Positions 1 through 8,034 of a stretch of DNA of 39,967 nucleotides are shown here, in pieces. Under the pieces are notes generated by a model. It was given only the letters and a program-made list of their open reading frames with translations, searched no databases and was not told the origin of the DNA. How positions within the stretch are numbered: position 1 is the first letter of the stretch; each line of letters opens with the position of its first letter. The stretch covers positions 1 to 39,967 of the forward strand of contig CALMTT010000694.1 in assembly GCA_937872615.1 (NCBI GenBank). Direction: 5' to 3'. The DNA is from an uncultured Verrucomicrobiaceae bacterium (GTDB taxonomy: Bacteria; Verrucomicrobiota; Verrucomicrobiia; Verrucomicrobiales; Verrucomicrobiaceae). The position numbers were made by a program, and so were the translations under genes.

Positions 1-1025
1 CATCGACGAACGGGCGCCGGGCAGCGTGGCGCGCCAGCCCTCGACGTAGCCGACCCGCCCGTGGGCGAGGCGTGAAGCGGCACGTGAAAATGCACGCGCC
101 ACTCGTCTCCTAGGGGCTCCGGCGTGGATTCCGCCCAAGCCAGTGCTTCCGGAATGTCGCGGAAACGGCGCAACGGATTCTCACCCTCACGGGCGATCAC
201 TTGGTGGAAATACACGGGCTCGTCGAAGCCTCGCAGTCGGCGGAGATTCTCCGGTGTCGGCTGCATTTTGAGCGCTGAGCTGAAGTGCAGCTTGCTCAGG
301 CGGATGCCGGCCCCGGTGATGCGATTCAGGGCCTCGGCGGCCTCTTCGAACTCGATGGCCAGATGGCAGGTGTCGTAGTTCAGGCCGATGAACTTGAAGA
401 AATCGCGATCCTGCGGGTTTTGATCGAAGTAGAGGCCGAAGAACTTCAGCGTCTCGCCGCTCGTCTCAAACAAACCGAGCGGTTCCGGCTCCAAACCGAG
501 GTGCAGATCGTGCCCGCTCTTTTCGGCCACCTTTTCGATGTGCTGGCGGCAGAGGCGCAGGTTCGTGAAAATGGCCGCGAGTTCGTCGGAGCCGATGTTG
601 AAGGTCTTGTGCGAGCCGGGCAGGGTGCTCACGCTGCCGCTCACGCCCGCGGGCAGGAGCTGCGCGAGGAGGTCAAAGAGCAGGTTCGTGTAGTCGAGGC
701 GTTCCTTCGTGGACCAGTCCGGCTTGAAGACCTGCTCCTTCACCCGCGTGCCGTGAAAGGAGCCATAGGGAAAGCCATTGATGGTGAAGACGTAGCAGCC
801 GTTTTGATCCAGCCAGCGGCGGAATTCATCGAGCTTGCCAGGCTGGTTGAGCTCCTGCGCCGCCTGGGCGCTGAGACGCAGGCCAATGCCATACGGATTG
901 CCGCCGCTGACGCGGTCTTTGACGCGGAGGGTGTGCTCTTTGAGGCCACGCCATGTCTCCTCCCACGATTCGCCGCGATGGATGTTCGTGCAGTAGCCGA
1001 GGTGGATGTCGTGGTTGAGGCGCAT
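1..1025 (-). CDS. eboE: EboE-like metabolite traffic protein (TIM-barrel sugar isomerase/epimerase family), 3' end missing or disrupted
   Basis: The minus-strand frame is open from an ATG at 1025 to the left edge, about 341 codons. The N-terminus carries YCTNIHRGESW (residues 11-21), typical of EboE, a member of the xylose-isomerase-like TIM-barrel superfamily. Further barrel motifs are GLEPEPLG, DTCHLAIEFE and, near position 80, HFHVPL. EboE belongs to the ebo cluster, linked in other bacteria to export of secondary-metabolite precursors to the periplasm; its own reaction is not settled. No other ebo gene is in the window, but the cluster could continue to the left. From about position 74 to the edge the translation becomes Arg/Pro/Ala-rich and stops resembling the family, whose C-terminus normally runs on for many residues. 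A frameshift, a break or a poor contig end is possible. I see no Shine-Dalgarno sequence before the ATG. Confidence 0.75.
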   Translation of the reverse strand, partial: MRLNHDIHLGYCTNIHRGESWEETWRGLKEHTLRVKDRVSGGNPYGIGLRLSAQAAQELNQPGKLDEFRRWLDQNGCYVFTINGFPYGSFHGTRVKEQVFKPDWSTKERLDYTNLLFDLLAQLLPAGVSGSVSTLPGSHKTFNIGSDELAAIFTNLRLCRQHIEKVAEKSGHDLHLGLEPEPLGLFETSGETLKFFGLYFDQNPQDRDFFKFIGLNYDTCHLAIEFEEAAEALNRITGAGIRLSKLHFSSALKMQPTPENLRRLRGFDEPVYFHQVIAREGENPLRRFRDIPEALAWAESTPEPLGDEWRVHFHVPLHASPTGGSATSRAGAPRCPAPVRR

Positions 1026-1065
1026 GGTGGGAGCGGGCTTTTAAAGCAAGTGGTTCAAAACACAA

Positions 1066-1093
1066 GGCGGAGGCTCTTTTCAGAACCTCCGCC
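1066..1093 (-). terminator. Hairpin between the DUF1080 gene and eboE, possible intrinsic terminator
   Basis: A perfect 8-bp inverted repeat (GGCGGAGG at 1066-1073, CCTCCGCC at 1086-1093) encloses a 12-nt loop. Read on the minus strand the stem is followed by TTGTGTTTTG, a weak T-rich tail. It lies just downstream of the DUF1080 stop and upstream of the eboE start, so it would separate the two minus-strand genes. The tail is imperfect, so function is inferred. Confidence 0.55.
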
Positions 1094-1119
1094 TCGCGGG
1101 GAATGGTCAGGATGGCAGA

Positions 1120-1815
1120 TCAGGGCAGCGCCTTGATAAACATGTCCTTGTAGAAGGTGGTGCTCTTCGGGTCGTGACCCTGGATGGCGATGGTGCCTTC
1201 GCTCAGCTTGCGGCCGGGCATGTTTTTCAGCGCCGTGGCGGGATCCCAGCCTTCAGGCTCGATGAAATCGACGGTGATCTGGCCGTTGACCTTCAGGATG
1301 ATGTGCTTGCCCTCGACCTTGATGTTGTAGTCGAACCACTCGTCATCCTTGCTGGGGGCCATCGGGACCTTGATGTGCTTGCCGCCTTCCGGCTCCTTCT
1401 GGCCGTCGAGCAGGGCGAGGATGTTGATCACGCCGTAAAGGCTGCCTGTCTTCTTCGGGTCGGTGTGGGTGCTGTTCACCTGGCACTCGTAACCGGCATC
1501 CGGCCAGCCTTTGTCCTGATAACGGGTGTGGAAATAGACACCGCTGTTCGATCCCGGAGTCGTTTTGACCTTCATCTTGAGCTCGAAGCTCTGGAATTTG
1601 GCGTCGCCGTTCGGGCCGGTGTAGAAAAGATGGGCGCGACCGCCGCTGACCTTGAGTTCGCCGTTTTCGACGGTGAAAACGCCGGGGACTTCGTCATTGG
1701 ATTTCCAGCCGGTGAGGTCCTTGCCGTTGAACATGGAGGTCCAGCCGTCGTTGTCAGCGGCGGAGGAGACGAGGGTGAATGCCGCGAAGGCGGCGAGGGT
1801 GAGTTGCTTGAGCAT
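1120..1815 (-). CDS. Secreted DUF1080 (3-keto-disaccharide hydrolase-like) protein
   Basis: 231 aa. The N-terminus is a signal peptide (MLKQLTLAAFAAFTLVSSA, cleavage near residue 19), so the protein is periplasmic or exported. The rest is one DUF1080 domain: it opens with WTSMFNGKDLTGW, contains NSGVYFHTRY and GYECQVNS, and ends with GTIAIQGHD and a final beta-strand. DUF1080 proteins have a concanavalin/LamG-like beta-sandwich fold; some are annotated 3-keto-disaccharide hydrolases, and the family is heavily expanded in Verrucomicrobia and Planctomycetes. The substrate here is unknown. The gene is read alone and is followed by a hairpin. A second, divergent family member lies at 11561-12202, sharing the SNSGVF/Y core, which suggests paralogues with different ligands. 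Confidence 0.88.
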   Translation of the reverse strand: MLKQLTLAAFAAFTLVSSAADNDGWTSMFNGKDLTGWKSNDEVPGVFTVENGELKVSGGRAHLFYTGPNGDAKFQSFELKMKVKTTPGSNSGVYFHTRYQDKGWPDAGYECQVNSTHTDPKKTGSLYGVINILALLDGQKEPEGGKHIKVPMAPSKDDEWFDYNIKVEGKHIILKVNGQITVDFIEPEGWDPATALKNMPGRKLSEGTIAIQGHDPKSTTFYKDMFIKALP

Positions 1816-1981
1816 GGTGAGAGGCTGTTTTTAACGCGAGGCTGCGGGCGTGTCTATGCGGTGTTTTTTGGTGTGGTGGAGGGGCAAATTTAACGCCGCA
1901 GACTGAATCCGTGGGTGAGGCAATCCTCGCAGTCGTTGGCATCCCCGCATCAAAGCCATCTTCTTGCGGAAGATAAACCGG

Positions 1982-2010
1982 CTGACAAAACAAGGATTCT
2001 GTCGATTAAT
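1982..2010 (+). promoter_or_regulatory. Candidate sigma-70-type promoter for the small gene at 2032
   Basis: CTGACA (1982-1987, five of six to the -35 consensus) is followed after 17 nt by ATTAAT (2005-2010, four of six to the -10 consensus). Transcription would begin near 2017, just upstream of the ATG at 2032. This lies in a divergent 216-nt spacer (1816-2031) that is AT-richer than its surroundings and otherwise holds only a small hairpin near 1957. Pattern match only. Confidence 0.3.
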
Positions 2011-2031
2011 CGTCTGCTCGGTGAACAAAAT

Positions 2032-2382
2032 ATGAGCCAGCCGGATGAACATAAGCAAAGGCCTGCAATTGATCGCATGAGATCTGCGGGATTGGAGGTG
2101 GAAGAGAAGCCATACGGATTCCGCCTGGTTTATCGAAGCCAATCAGCCGAATACGTTGGCGAGTGTGGCTACGAATATAACGGGAGCATCTCAATTGCGA
2201 TGAACAATGGGATACCCCCAAATCGGTGGTTCTTTCGTTTCTCGATGGGCGAGATGGCCGACTTCATCATTGCGACCGACGAGGAATCGAAGTCCAGAAA
2301 TGAAGACTTCCTGACGGTCATGGAAGCAATTGACTCCAGATACGACCACGACGGACTCGAGCTGCGTCTTCGAGAAGCGTGA
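2032..2382 (+). CDS. Hypothetical protein, 116 aa
   Basis: I do not recognise a family. The frame can be extended upstream to 1915, but the ATG at 2032 is preferred: it follows the candidate promoter, and the upstream translation is low-complexity. The protein is mixed alpha/beta and soluble with no signal peptide or membrane segment. Its centre, YGFRLVYRSQSAEYVGECGY, looks like paired beta-strands, followed by an acidic helical end with MEAIDSRYDHDGLELRL. Base composition is visibly lower in GC than purD and the DUF1080 gene on either side. The 232 nt after it also lack the local coding pattern. It may be a recent arrival. No operon partner: the left neighbour is divergent, and purD starts 232 nt later. 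Confidence 0.5.
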   Translation: MSQPDEHKQRPAIDRMRSAGLEVEEKPYGFRLVYRSQSAEYVGECGYEYNGSISIAMNNGIPPNRWFFRFSMGEMADFIIATDEESKSRNEDFLTVMEAIDSRYDHDGLELRLREA

Positions 2383-2600
2383 CCTGAATTGCCGCGGGAC
2401 TAGCACCAACTCCGAACAAGTCGGCGGTGAACAAGCATCTACCCGCCCGGAGTCGAAATGCACCCCTTGCCACACTTCGACGTTCGACTGACGTAGAATG
2501 GTAGCCTTGCAACCAACCGTTTGCCCTTTGGTCCTTTGCGTTGAGTCACCACCCATCCGACCGCCCCAAAACCTGATTTGCGCCCGCCGGAGGGCACGCT

Positions 2601-2605
2601 AAGGA
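2601..2605 (+). promoter_or_regulatory. Ribosome binding site of purD
   Basis: AAGGA ends 9 nt before the ATG at 2615 and fixes that start. It is one of the few convincing Shine-Dalgarno matches among the housekeeping genes of this window. Confidence 0.6.
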
Positions 2606-2614
2606 ACGCGCCCC

Positions 2615-3865
2615 ATGAAAATCCTCGTCACTGGCAAAGGCGGGCGCGAGCACGCGCTCCTCACGGCTCTCAGCGAATCGCCGCAGAAGCATGAACTCTT
2701 CGCGTATCCCGGCAGCGATGCCATCGCCACGCTGGCGACGCGGGTGGACGTGCCCGGCCTTCCCGAGCTGATCGCCTGGATGAAGGCGAACGCCATCGAC
2801 CTCTGCATGGCGGGCGAGGAGGCGCTGCTGGTGAAGGATGCCGGCCTGTCCAATCTCTGCGCCGAGGCGGGCATCCCCTGCTGGGGCCCGCGAAAGGAAA
2901 TCGCGCAGCTCGAAGCCTCGAAGGGCTTTGCGAAGAAGTTTCTCAAATGTCACGGCATCCCGACCGCGGACTTCACCATCTGCACAAACGCGGCCGAGGC
3001 GAAGGCTGCGATTACCGAGGTGCCCATCGTGCTGAAATTCGACGGCCTGGCCGCTGGCAAGGGCGTGGCCGTTTGCACGACGAAGGAAGAGGCAGAGCAG
3101 TTCATCGACGACGTGATGGAAAAACGCTGCTTTGGCGCGGGCGACCTGCTGGTGGAAAAATGCCTCACCGGTCCGGAGATCTCCGTTTTCGCCTCGGTGT
3201 GCGATGACGCCTACCAGATCCTCATGCCAGCCCGTGACTACAAACGCATCCGCGACAACGACGAAGGCCCGAACACGGGCGGCATGGGCGCGGTGGCCTC
3301 GCTCGAGCTGGCCGACCCGGCGCTGATGCAGCGCATCGAGCGCGAGATCGTGCAGCCGACCGTCCAGGGCATCCGCAAGGACGGGCTGACCTACCGCGGC
3401 TTCCTCTACTTCGGCCTCATGCTCACGCCCACCGGGCCGCAGATCATCGAGTACAACTGCCGCTTTGGCGATCCCGAGGCCGAGGCCGTGCTGCCGATGG
3501 TGCGCGGGGATTTCGCGAACTACGTCTTCGAAGCCGCGAAAGGCACGCTGAAGCCTGATTTGATCCAGTTTGCCCCCGGCTGGAGCATCTGCCTCATCTC
3601 GGCAAGCGCCGGCTATCCGGCGTCGTCACGCAATGGCGATGTCATCAGCGGTCTCGAAGCCGTGAGCGGTGCCCGCGTGTATCACTGCGGCACGAAACGG
3701 AATGCCGCAGGCCAGTTTGAGACAAACGGCGGCCGCGTGCTGGCCATCGTGGCGCAGGGCGGCACGCGTCATGAGGCGCGTGACAAGGCCTACACCGAGA
3801 GCCGCAAGGTGACTTTTGACGGCTTGCAACGCAGGTCGGACATCGGCACGAGGAACTTCGAGTAA
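2615..3865 (+). CDS. purD: Phosphoribosylamine--glycine ligase (GAR synthetase)
   Basis: 416 aa, normal for PurD. It catalyses ATP-dependent ligation of glycine to 5-phosphoribosylamine, the second step of de novo purine synthesis, in the cytosol. The N-terminal PurD fold shows MKILVTGKGGREHAL. The ATP-grasp domain follows, with KFDGLAAGKGVAVC near residues 142-155, the glycine-rich loop NTGGMGA, and the metal/ATP residues in IEYNCRFGDPEAEAVLP. The C-terminal domain ends with DIGTRNFE, close to the family's usual DIGxR ending. The start is backed by a Shine-Dalgarno sequence. The gene stands alone and converges, 9 nt apart, on the polysaccharide polymerase gene. Confidence 0.97.
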   Translation: MKILVTGKGGREHALLTALSESPQKHELFAYPGSDAIATLATRVDVPGLPELIAWMKANAIDLCMAGEEALLVKDAGLSNLCAEAGIPCWGPRKEIAQLEASKGFAKKFLKCHGIPTADFTICTNAAEAKAAITEVPIVLKFDGLAAGKGVAVCTTKEEAEQFIDDVMEKRCFGAGDLLVEKCLTGPEISVFASVCDDAYQILMPARDYKRIRDNDEGPNTGGMGAVASLELADPALMQRIEREIVQPTVQGIRKDGLTYRGFLYFGLMLTPTGPQIIEYNCRFGDPEAEAVLPMVRGDFANYVFEAAKGTLKPDLIQFAPGWSICLISASAGYPASSRNGDVISGLEAVSGARVYHCGTKRNAAGQFETNGGRVLAIVAQGGTRHEARDKAYTESRKVTFDGLQRRSDIGTRNFE

Positions 3866-3874
3866 GCGGCGGCC

Positions 3875-6445
3875 TCAGTGGCTCGTCGCGGGTTGGTTCA
3901 TCGCCTGGCTAAAGGACTCCCACGCACGGCGGAAGTCTTCTTTGGCCATGTAGATGGCGGCCATTTCCTGATGGAGGTAGGCGGGCGGATTGGGCGTGTT
4001 GCGCACCTTTTCGAGCGTGCGGATGGCCTGATCGAGCTCGTTGCGGTTTTTGTAGGCCTGGAAGAGGTCGATGCCGAGACGTGCATCGAGCGGATTGAAG
4101 AGAAAGGCCCTCTCAAGTGCCTGCACATCCGTGCTGGTGCCGGGCACCGTGCGGAGCAGGGAGGGCAGGTAGATGGAGGCGAGCTCGCAGGCACGCTTGA
4201 AGTCCGATTTCTTCGCGTAGTGCGCTGCGAGAAGCTTCCAGCCGCCGTCACGCTCCCACACCTTGTTGGACTCGATGGCGGCCATGAGGGCGTCCTGGTC
4301 GCCAAGACGGCCCCACATGTCGAAAAGGATGATGCGCTGGGAGGTTTCGAGCGTGCCGAGGTCCGGAGTGCGGGCGAGGATCTCGCGCAGGCAGCGATCG
4401 AAGTCCTCGCGGGTGTTCACGCTGGCGAGGTAGTCGAGCTGGAGGTCGAGCTTCCCGCTGGCGAGCCTCCACACCTGCTCGCGCAACTCGGGGACGTTGA
4501 CGGCGTGGTTGATCATCTGCCGGTAGTAGCCGTGCTGGCCGGGCCCGGCAGCCGGGAAGCGGCGCAAAAACTCACGCCAGCCGAGGATGGCATTCTCAGG
4601 CTTCGGCGATGCCAGCCAGCGCAGGCCCTCGGTGTAGCACATGTAGGCGTAGAAGGGCTCGAGGGCGCGTGCGCGGGTGAAATCGAGCAGCGCATCTTCA
4701 TAGTCTTGGCGCAGCACCAGGCGGATCTCCGCACGCTCAAAGTAGAGCGTGAAATCGAGCGGGCGCATGGCGATGGCGCGGTCGATGAGCGGCAAGGCAT
4801 CCACAGCGGCGCCGGAATTGGCCAGCTCACGAGCCTGCATCCGCAGCATGCGGGCGGAGCTGCTGCCGGGTAGCACGGGATTGCCAAAAGCCACCAGCAT
4901 CCAAGCGCCACCAAGTGTGATGACGGCCAGGCCAGCGGCTCCCATGAGCGATTTGTCCACGAGGGACGATGCGGTGGGCAGTCGGCGCGGTCGGATGGCA
5001 GTGGCGGCGAGCAGTGAGACGACCGCAAAGAAGGCCATGTTGCTCATCGGCACGTCGAAGGTGCCATGTAGAAGGCCCAGCAGCACGCCGATGGCGGCGC
5101 TGTTGCGGATGCGTCGATCATTGCGGCGGGAGCGGTCCTTGGACTTTTTCCCGAACCATGGCCCGCTGGAACGCAGCAGCCAGGCGATCAGCAGCAAACA
5201 CGGCACGAAGGTGGAGAGGCCGCCCTCGGCGAGGATGGTCAGGACGCTGCTCTCGGGGTGCAGTGCCCTCATCCGCGGGTCGTGGGGCAGCACGGGATCA
5301 TGCGTGCCGGTGGCGATGGCAAAGATGGTGTCGAAGTTCCCAAAGCCCATGCCCAGCCAAGGTGCCGCACTGGTGATCTGCAGCGTGTGACGGTAGAGCG
5401 TGGAGCGTGTGTCCATCTGCACGAGCGAGGTGCTGCCCTCCTTGAGACGGGTGGAGACACCGCCGCTGGACACATACAGCGTCGTGACGATCATGAGCAC
5501 GACGGACGCAGTGACCGCCATCTTCCGGAAGAAGCCGCGGCGCATGGCCGAGAAGCCCAGCCACAGCGTCATGCCCAGAAACAGCAGGATGAGCCCCGCA
5601 CGGGAGGTGTTCATGAAAATGGCCGTGGCGGGCATGAAGAAGCCGATGACGTAAAATAACCATGAACGCTGCTTGCGGCGGTTCGCATCGTAGGCAGACG
5701 CCGCGCACAGCACACTGGTGATGGCGGCGAGGCCGCTGATGTGATTGCGGTTGGGGAAGGGGCCGAAGCCCTCACCCCAGTCCTGATGCCGTGGCCACCA
5801 GGTGATTGGCACGAGCTTGAGGTGCTCCATGATCGTCAGCCAGCAGATGAAGACGCCACCCGCCGCCAGCGCCCTCACCATGGTGCTGCGTTGGGCCTGC
5901 GAGAAGCCGCGGCCGATGCACCAAGCCAGCCAGAGCATGCCCGTGGCAAAGTAGGCCCATGACTCAAAGGTCACCCAAGGCTGCGGCGTGGCCATTTTGC
6001 CGAGTTGAAGGCCCCAGTCGTTGACCAGTGTGTCACGCCAGGGCATCGCTCCGTGAAAGGACTGTGGCAAAAAGGCCAGCAGCGGGGCCAGCACGGCACC
6101 GGCGAGGGCGATGAGGGCCACTTTTGGCAGCCGCCTGCGCACCGGAAAGGCCAGCATCACCCCACCGAGCAGCAGGGCGGCCATGCCGCGTGCCCAGGGG
6201 GCATACGCACCACCCAGCACCACCGCCAGCAGCGGCGCGAGGGCAAAGATCCAGCCATGCCAGCCCGGCCCGTCGAGCTCGTGGCTGCTGCCTGCGGCAC
6301 TTGATGATGCTGCCTCATCTTCGTCCTCGTCCATGTCCGCTGGGGGCGCCACAGCCTCCTCGGCGATGCTGCCATCCTCCGCGGCCAGACGTGGCAGCGA
6401 GCGGTGCTTGGGTTCGGAGTCTTCGAAGGCAGGTTTGAATTCCAT
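3875..6445 (-). CDS. O-antigen ligase/polymerase family (Wzy_C) membrane protein with C-terminal TPR region
   Basis: 856 aa. An acidic Asp/Glu/Ser-rich cytoplasmic N-terminus (residues 1-60) is followed by about ten hydrophobic segments up to roughly residue 535. FPNRNHISG and ALHPESSVLTILAEGG fit the Wzy_C/O-antigen ligase core, including a conserved His in the large periplasmic loop. The remaining ~320 residues are helical TPR-like repeats (for example RALEPFYAYMCYTEGL and IRTLEKVRNTPNPPAYLHQE). Such proteins polymerise or ligate lipid-linked glycan repeats in the periplasm; a TPR tail is common in exopolysaccharide versions. The gene begins 15 nt after the glycosyltransferase at 6461-7957 on the same strand, so the two are probably co-transcribed. 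Polymerase versus ligase cannot be told from sequence alone. Confidence 0.85.
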   Translation of the reverse strand: MEFKPAFEDSEPKHRSLPRLAAEDGSIAEEAVAPPADMDEDEDEAASSSAAGSSHELDGPGWHGWIFALAPLLAVVLGGAYAPWARGMAALLLGGVMLAFPVRRRLPKVALIALAGAVLAPLLAFLPQSFHGAMPWRDTLVNDWGLQLGKMATPQPWVTFESWAYFATGMLWLAWCIGRGFSQAQRSTMVRALAAGGVFICWLTIMEHLKLVPITWWPRHQDWGEGFGPFPNRNHISGLAAITSVLCAASAYDANRRKQRSWLFYVIGFFMPATAIFMNTSRAGLILLFLGMTLWLGFSAMRRGFFRKMAVTASVVLMIVTTLYVSSGGVSTRLKEGSTSLVQMDTRSTLYRHTLQITSAAPWLGMGFGNFDTIFAIATGTHDPVLPHDPRMRALHPESSVLTILAEGGLSTFVPCLLLIAWLLRSSGPWFGKKSKDRSRRNDRRIRNSAAIGVLLGLLHGTFDVPMSNMAFFAVVSLLAATAIRPRRLPTASSLVDKSLMGAAGLAVITLGGAWMLVAFGNPVLPGSSSARMLRMQARELANSGAAVDALPLIDRAIAMRPLDFTLYFERAEIRLVLRQDYEDALLDFTRARALEPFYAYMCYTEGLRWLASPKPENAILGWREFLRRFPAAGPGQHGYYRQMINHAVNVPELREQVWRLASGKLDLQLDYLASVNTREDFDRCLREILARTPDLGTLETSQRIILFDMWGRLGDQDALMAAIESNKVWERDGGWKLLAAHYAKKSDFKRACELASIYLPSLLRTVPGTSTDVQALERAFLFNPLDARLGIDLFQAYKNRNELDQAIRTLEKVRNTPNPPAYLHQEMAAIYMAKEDFRRAWESFSQAMNQPATSH

Positions 6446-6460
6446 GAAAGAGGAGCGGGT

Positions 6461-7957
6461 TCAGACGGTGGCAGCCCGGCGGTTCGCATCGGCCCCCGGC
6501 GCAGCGGTGCATTCGGGCTCGATCAGATTGCCTGTGAGGCAATCGGGAAGCACATGCCAGCGGGCGAGACAGCCCTCGAGGGCCGGGAGGAGCTCGTCGA
6601 GGCGCATGCGCCATTCCGCCGGTGATTCACGATCCGCCGGATGATACAGCACGAGCATCCTGCCGGAGCTGAGATCGAGGCGGGTCTCCACGCGGTCCGC
6701 TCCAGGCTGGAGGGAGACATTCATGCGTTCGATCGCGTGCAGAAAGGAACTCTCGAAACCGGCCACGTCCGCGCTGCGCTCCACCTCGAAATCCAGCACG
6801 CGGCCGCGGGCACGGAAGTACTCGCGCACGCGGCGGCGCTCCAATGTCTCGCGGAGCTGCTGGCGCAGGTTTCCAAAGCTGCGCACATAGCCGAGGTAGC
6901 GTGCGCCGGCCACGGCCAGCAGGAAAAGGATCGCGCCGCTCACCGGCAGGGCCAGGCCCTTCGTGAGCAGGATGCTGATGCCGGCGAGACTGAGCACGAG
7001 GCAGACCGAATACATCGCCACGAGGGCGCGGCCTTTGCTGTAACCCAGCAGGATGAGGCGGTGGTGGATGTGCTCGGCATCGGCACGGAAGATCGGCACG
7101 CCGCGGATGGCACGCCGAAGGATGGCAAAGGTCGTGTCGAGGATCGGCACACCTAGCGCGATCACCACGACGAGCAATGCGCCGATCACCGAGCCCTTGT
7201 TGGAAGACAACAGCGACACCGAGGCGATGAAAAAGCCGATCAAGTAGGCACCGCCATCGCCGAGGAAGATCTTCGCGGGTGGCAGGTTGAAGATCAAAAA
7301 GCCACCAAGAGCCCCCGCCATTGTCAAAGACACCGCCGCCACATCCGGCTGGCCTTGGTAGTGACCGATGAAGGCCATCGTGAGGCACAAAAACATCCCG
7401 AAACCGCCCGCGAGGCCGTCCATGCCATCGATCAGGTTCACGATGTTCGGAATGGCCACCAGCCACAGCAGAGTCAGCGGCAGTGCCAGCCAGCCCATCG
7501 AGATGGAGCCTTCACCAAAGGGGCTGCTCAGCACATCCATCGAGACACCCATGGCATACAAAATCATCGCCGTGCCGAGCTGGCCGATCAGTTTCACCCG
7601 TGCTCCGAGCGGCTTCAGGTCATCCACGAAGCCCACGCTGAAGATCAGCGTGTTGCAGATCGCCACCGGCAGCCAGCGGCCCCACTGCACCGCGTCCATC
7701 ATCCACGCGGCGATGGCACCCAGGCAGAGCGTGAGGAAGATCGGTCCGCCGCCGAGGCGCGGGATCGGCTTCTCATGAAACTTCCGCTTCGTGTCGGGCG
7801 CGTCCATGGCGATGCCCGGGTTCAACTTCAGCACCACAAACACCGCCAGCGCCGCCACCAGCACCGCGCCGCCGAAAAACAGAGCCGCGTCCAGTCGGGT
7901 GAGGCGCACTCCGTTCATCGGCCAGGACAGGAGGTCGGGCGTGGTCGGTTCGGTCAT
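6461..7957 (-). CDS. WecA/MraY-family undecaprenyl-phosphate sugar-1-phosphate transferase
   Basis: 498 aa, longer than the usual ~350. It transfers a HexNAc-1-phosphate from a UDP-sugar to undecaprenyl phosphate, the first membrane step of O-antigen, enterobacterial-common-antigen-like or teichoic-type polymers. Visible motifs in order: the cytoplasmic loop DAPDTKRKFHEKPIPRLGG (52-70), the Mg-binding Asp pair in FVDDLKP (112-113), NLIDGMDG (174-181), FLGDGGA (231-237) and HIHHR (296-300). About ten membrane segments end near residue 360. After that comes an unusual ~130-residue soluble extension rich in Arg and Glu, of unknown role. It is upstream of the Wzy_C gene (15-nt gap). The specific donor sugar is not deducible, so wecA is not assigned. 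Confidence 0.9.
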   Translation of the reverse strand: MTEPTTPDLLSWPMNGVRLTRLDAALFFGGAVLVAALAVFVVLKLNPGIAMDAPDTKRKFHEKPIPRLGGGPIFLTLCLGAIAAWMMDAVQWGRWLPVAICNTLIFSVGFVDDLKPLGARVKLIGQLGTAMILYAMGVSMDVLSSPFGEGSISMGWLALPLTLLWLVAIPNIVNLIDGMDGLAGGFGMFLCLTMAFIGHYQGQPDVAAVSLTMAGALGGFLIFNLPPAKIFLGDGGAYLIGFFIASVSLLSSNKGSVIGALLVVVIALGVPILDTTFAILRRAIRGVPIFRADAEHIHHRLILLGYSKGRALVAMYSVCLVLSLAGISILLTKGLALPVSGAILFLLAVAGARYLGYVRSFGNLRQQLRETLERRRVREYFRARGRVLDFEVERSADVAGFESSFLHAIERMNVSLQPGADRVETRLDLSSGRMLVLYHPADRESPAEWRMRLDELLPALEGCLARWHVLPDCLTGNLIEPECTAAPGADANRRAATV

Positions 7958-8034
7958 GGTGGGGATTTCAGGTGGCGAGCATAGCGGTTCGCCCTTCGCC
8001 CGCGAAGCAAAAAATCGTTGCTTTGAGCCTCTTG

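Noticed and set aside
2191-2556. 121-aa minus-strand frame opposite the small gene
   Set aside because: No domain, covers mostly spacer, and the plus frame has a candidate promoter.
7991-8014. CTTCGC/GCGAAG hairpin next to an A6 run, considered as a terminator
   Set aside because: The run would be before, not after, the stem for the minus-strand efflux gene, and gives A's rather than U's on the plus strand; only a 2-nt loop.
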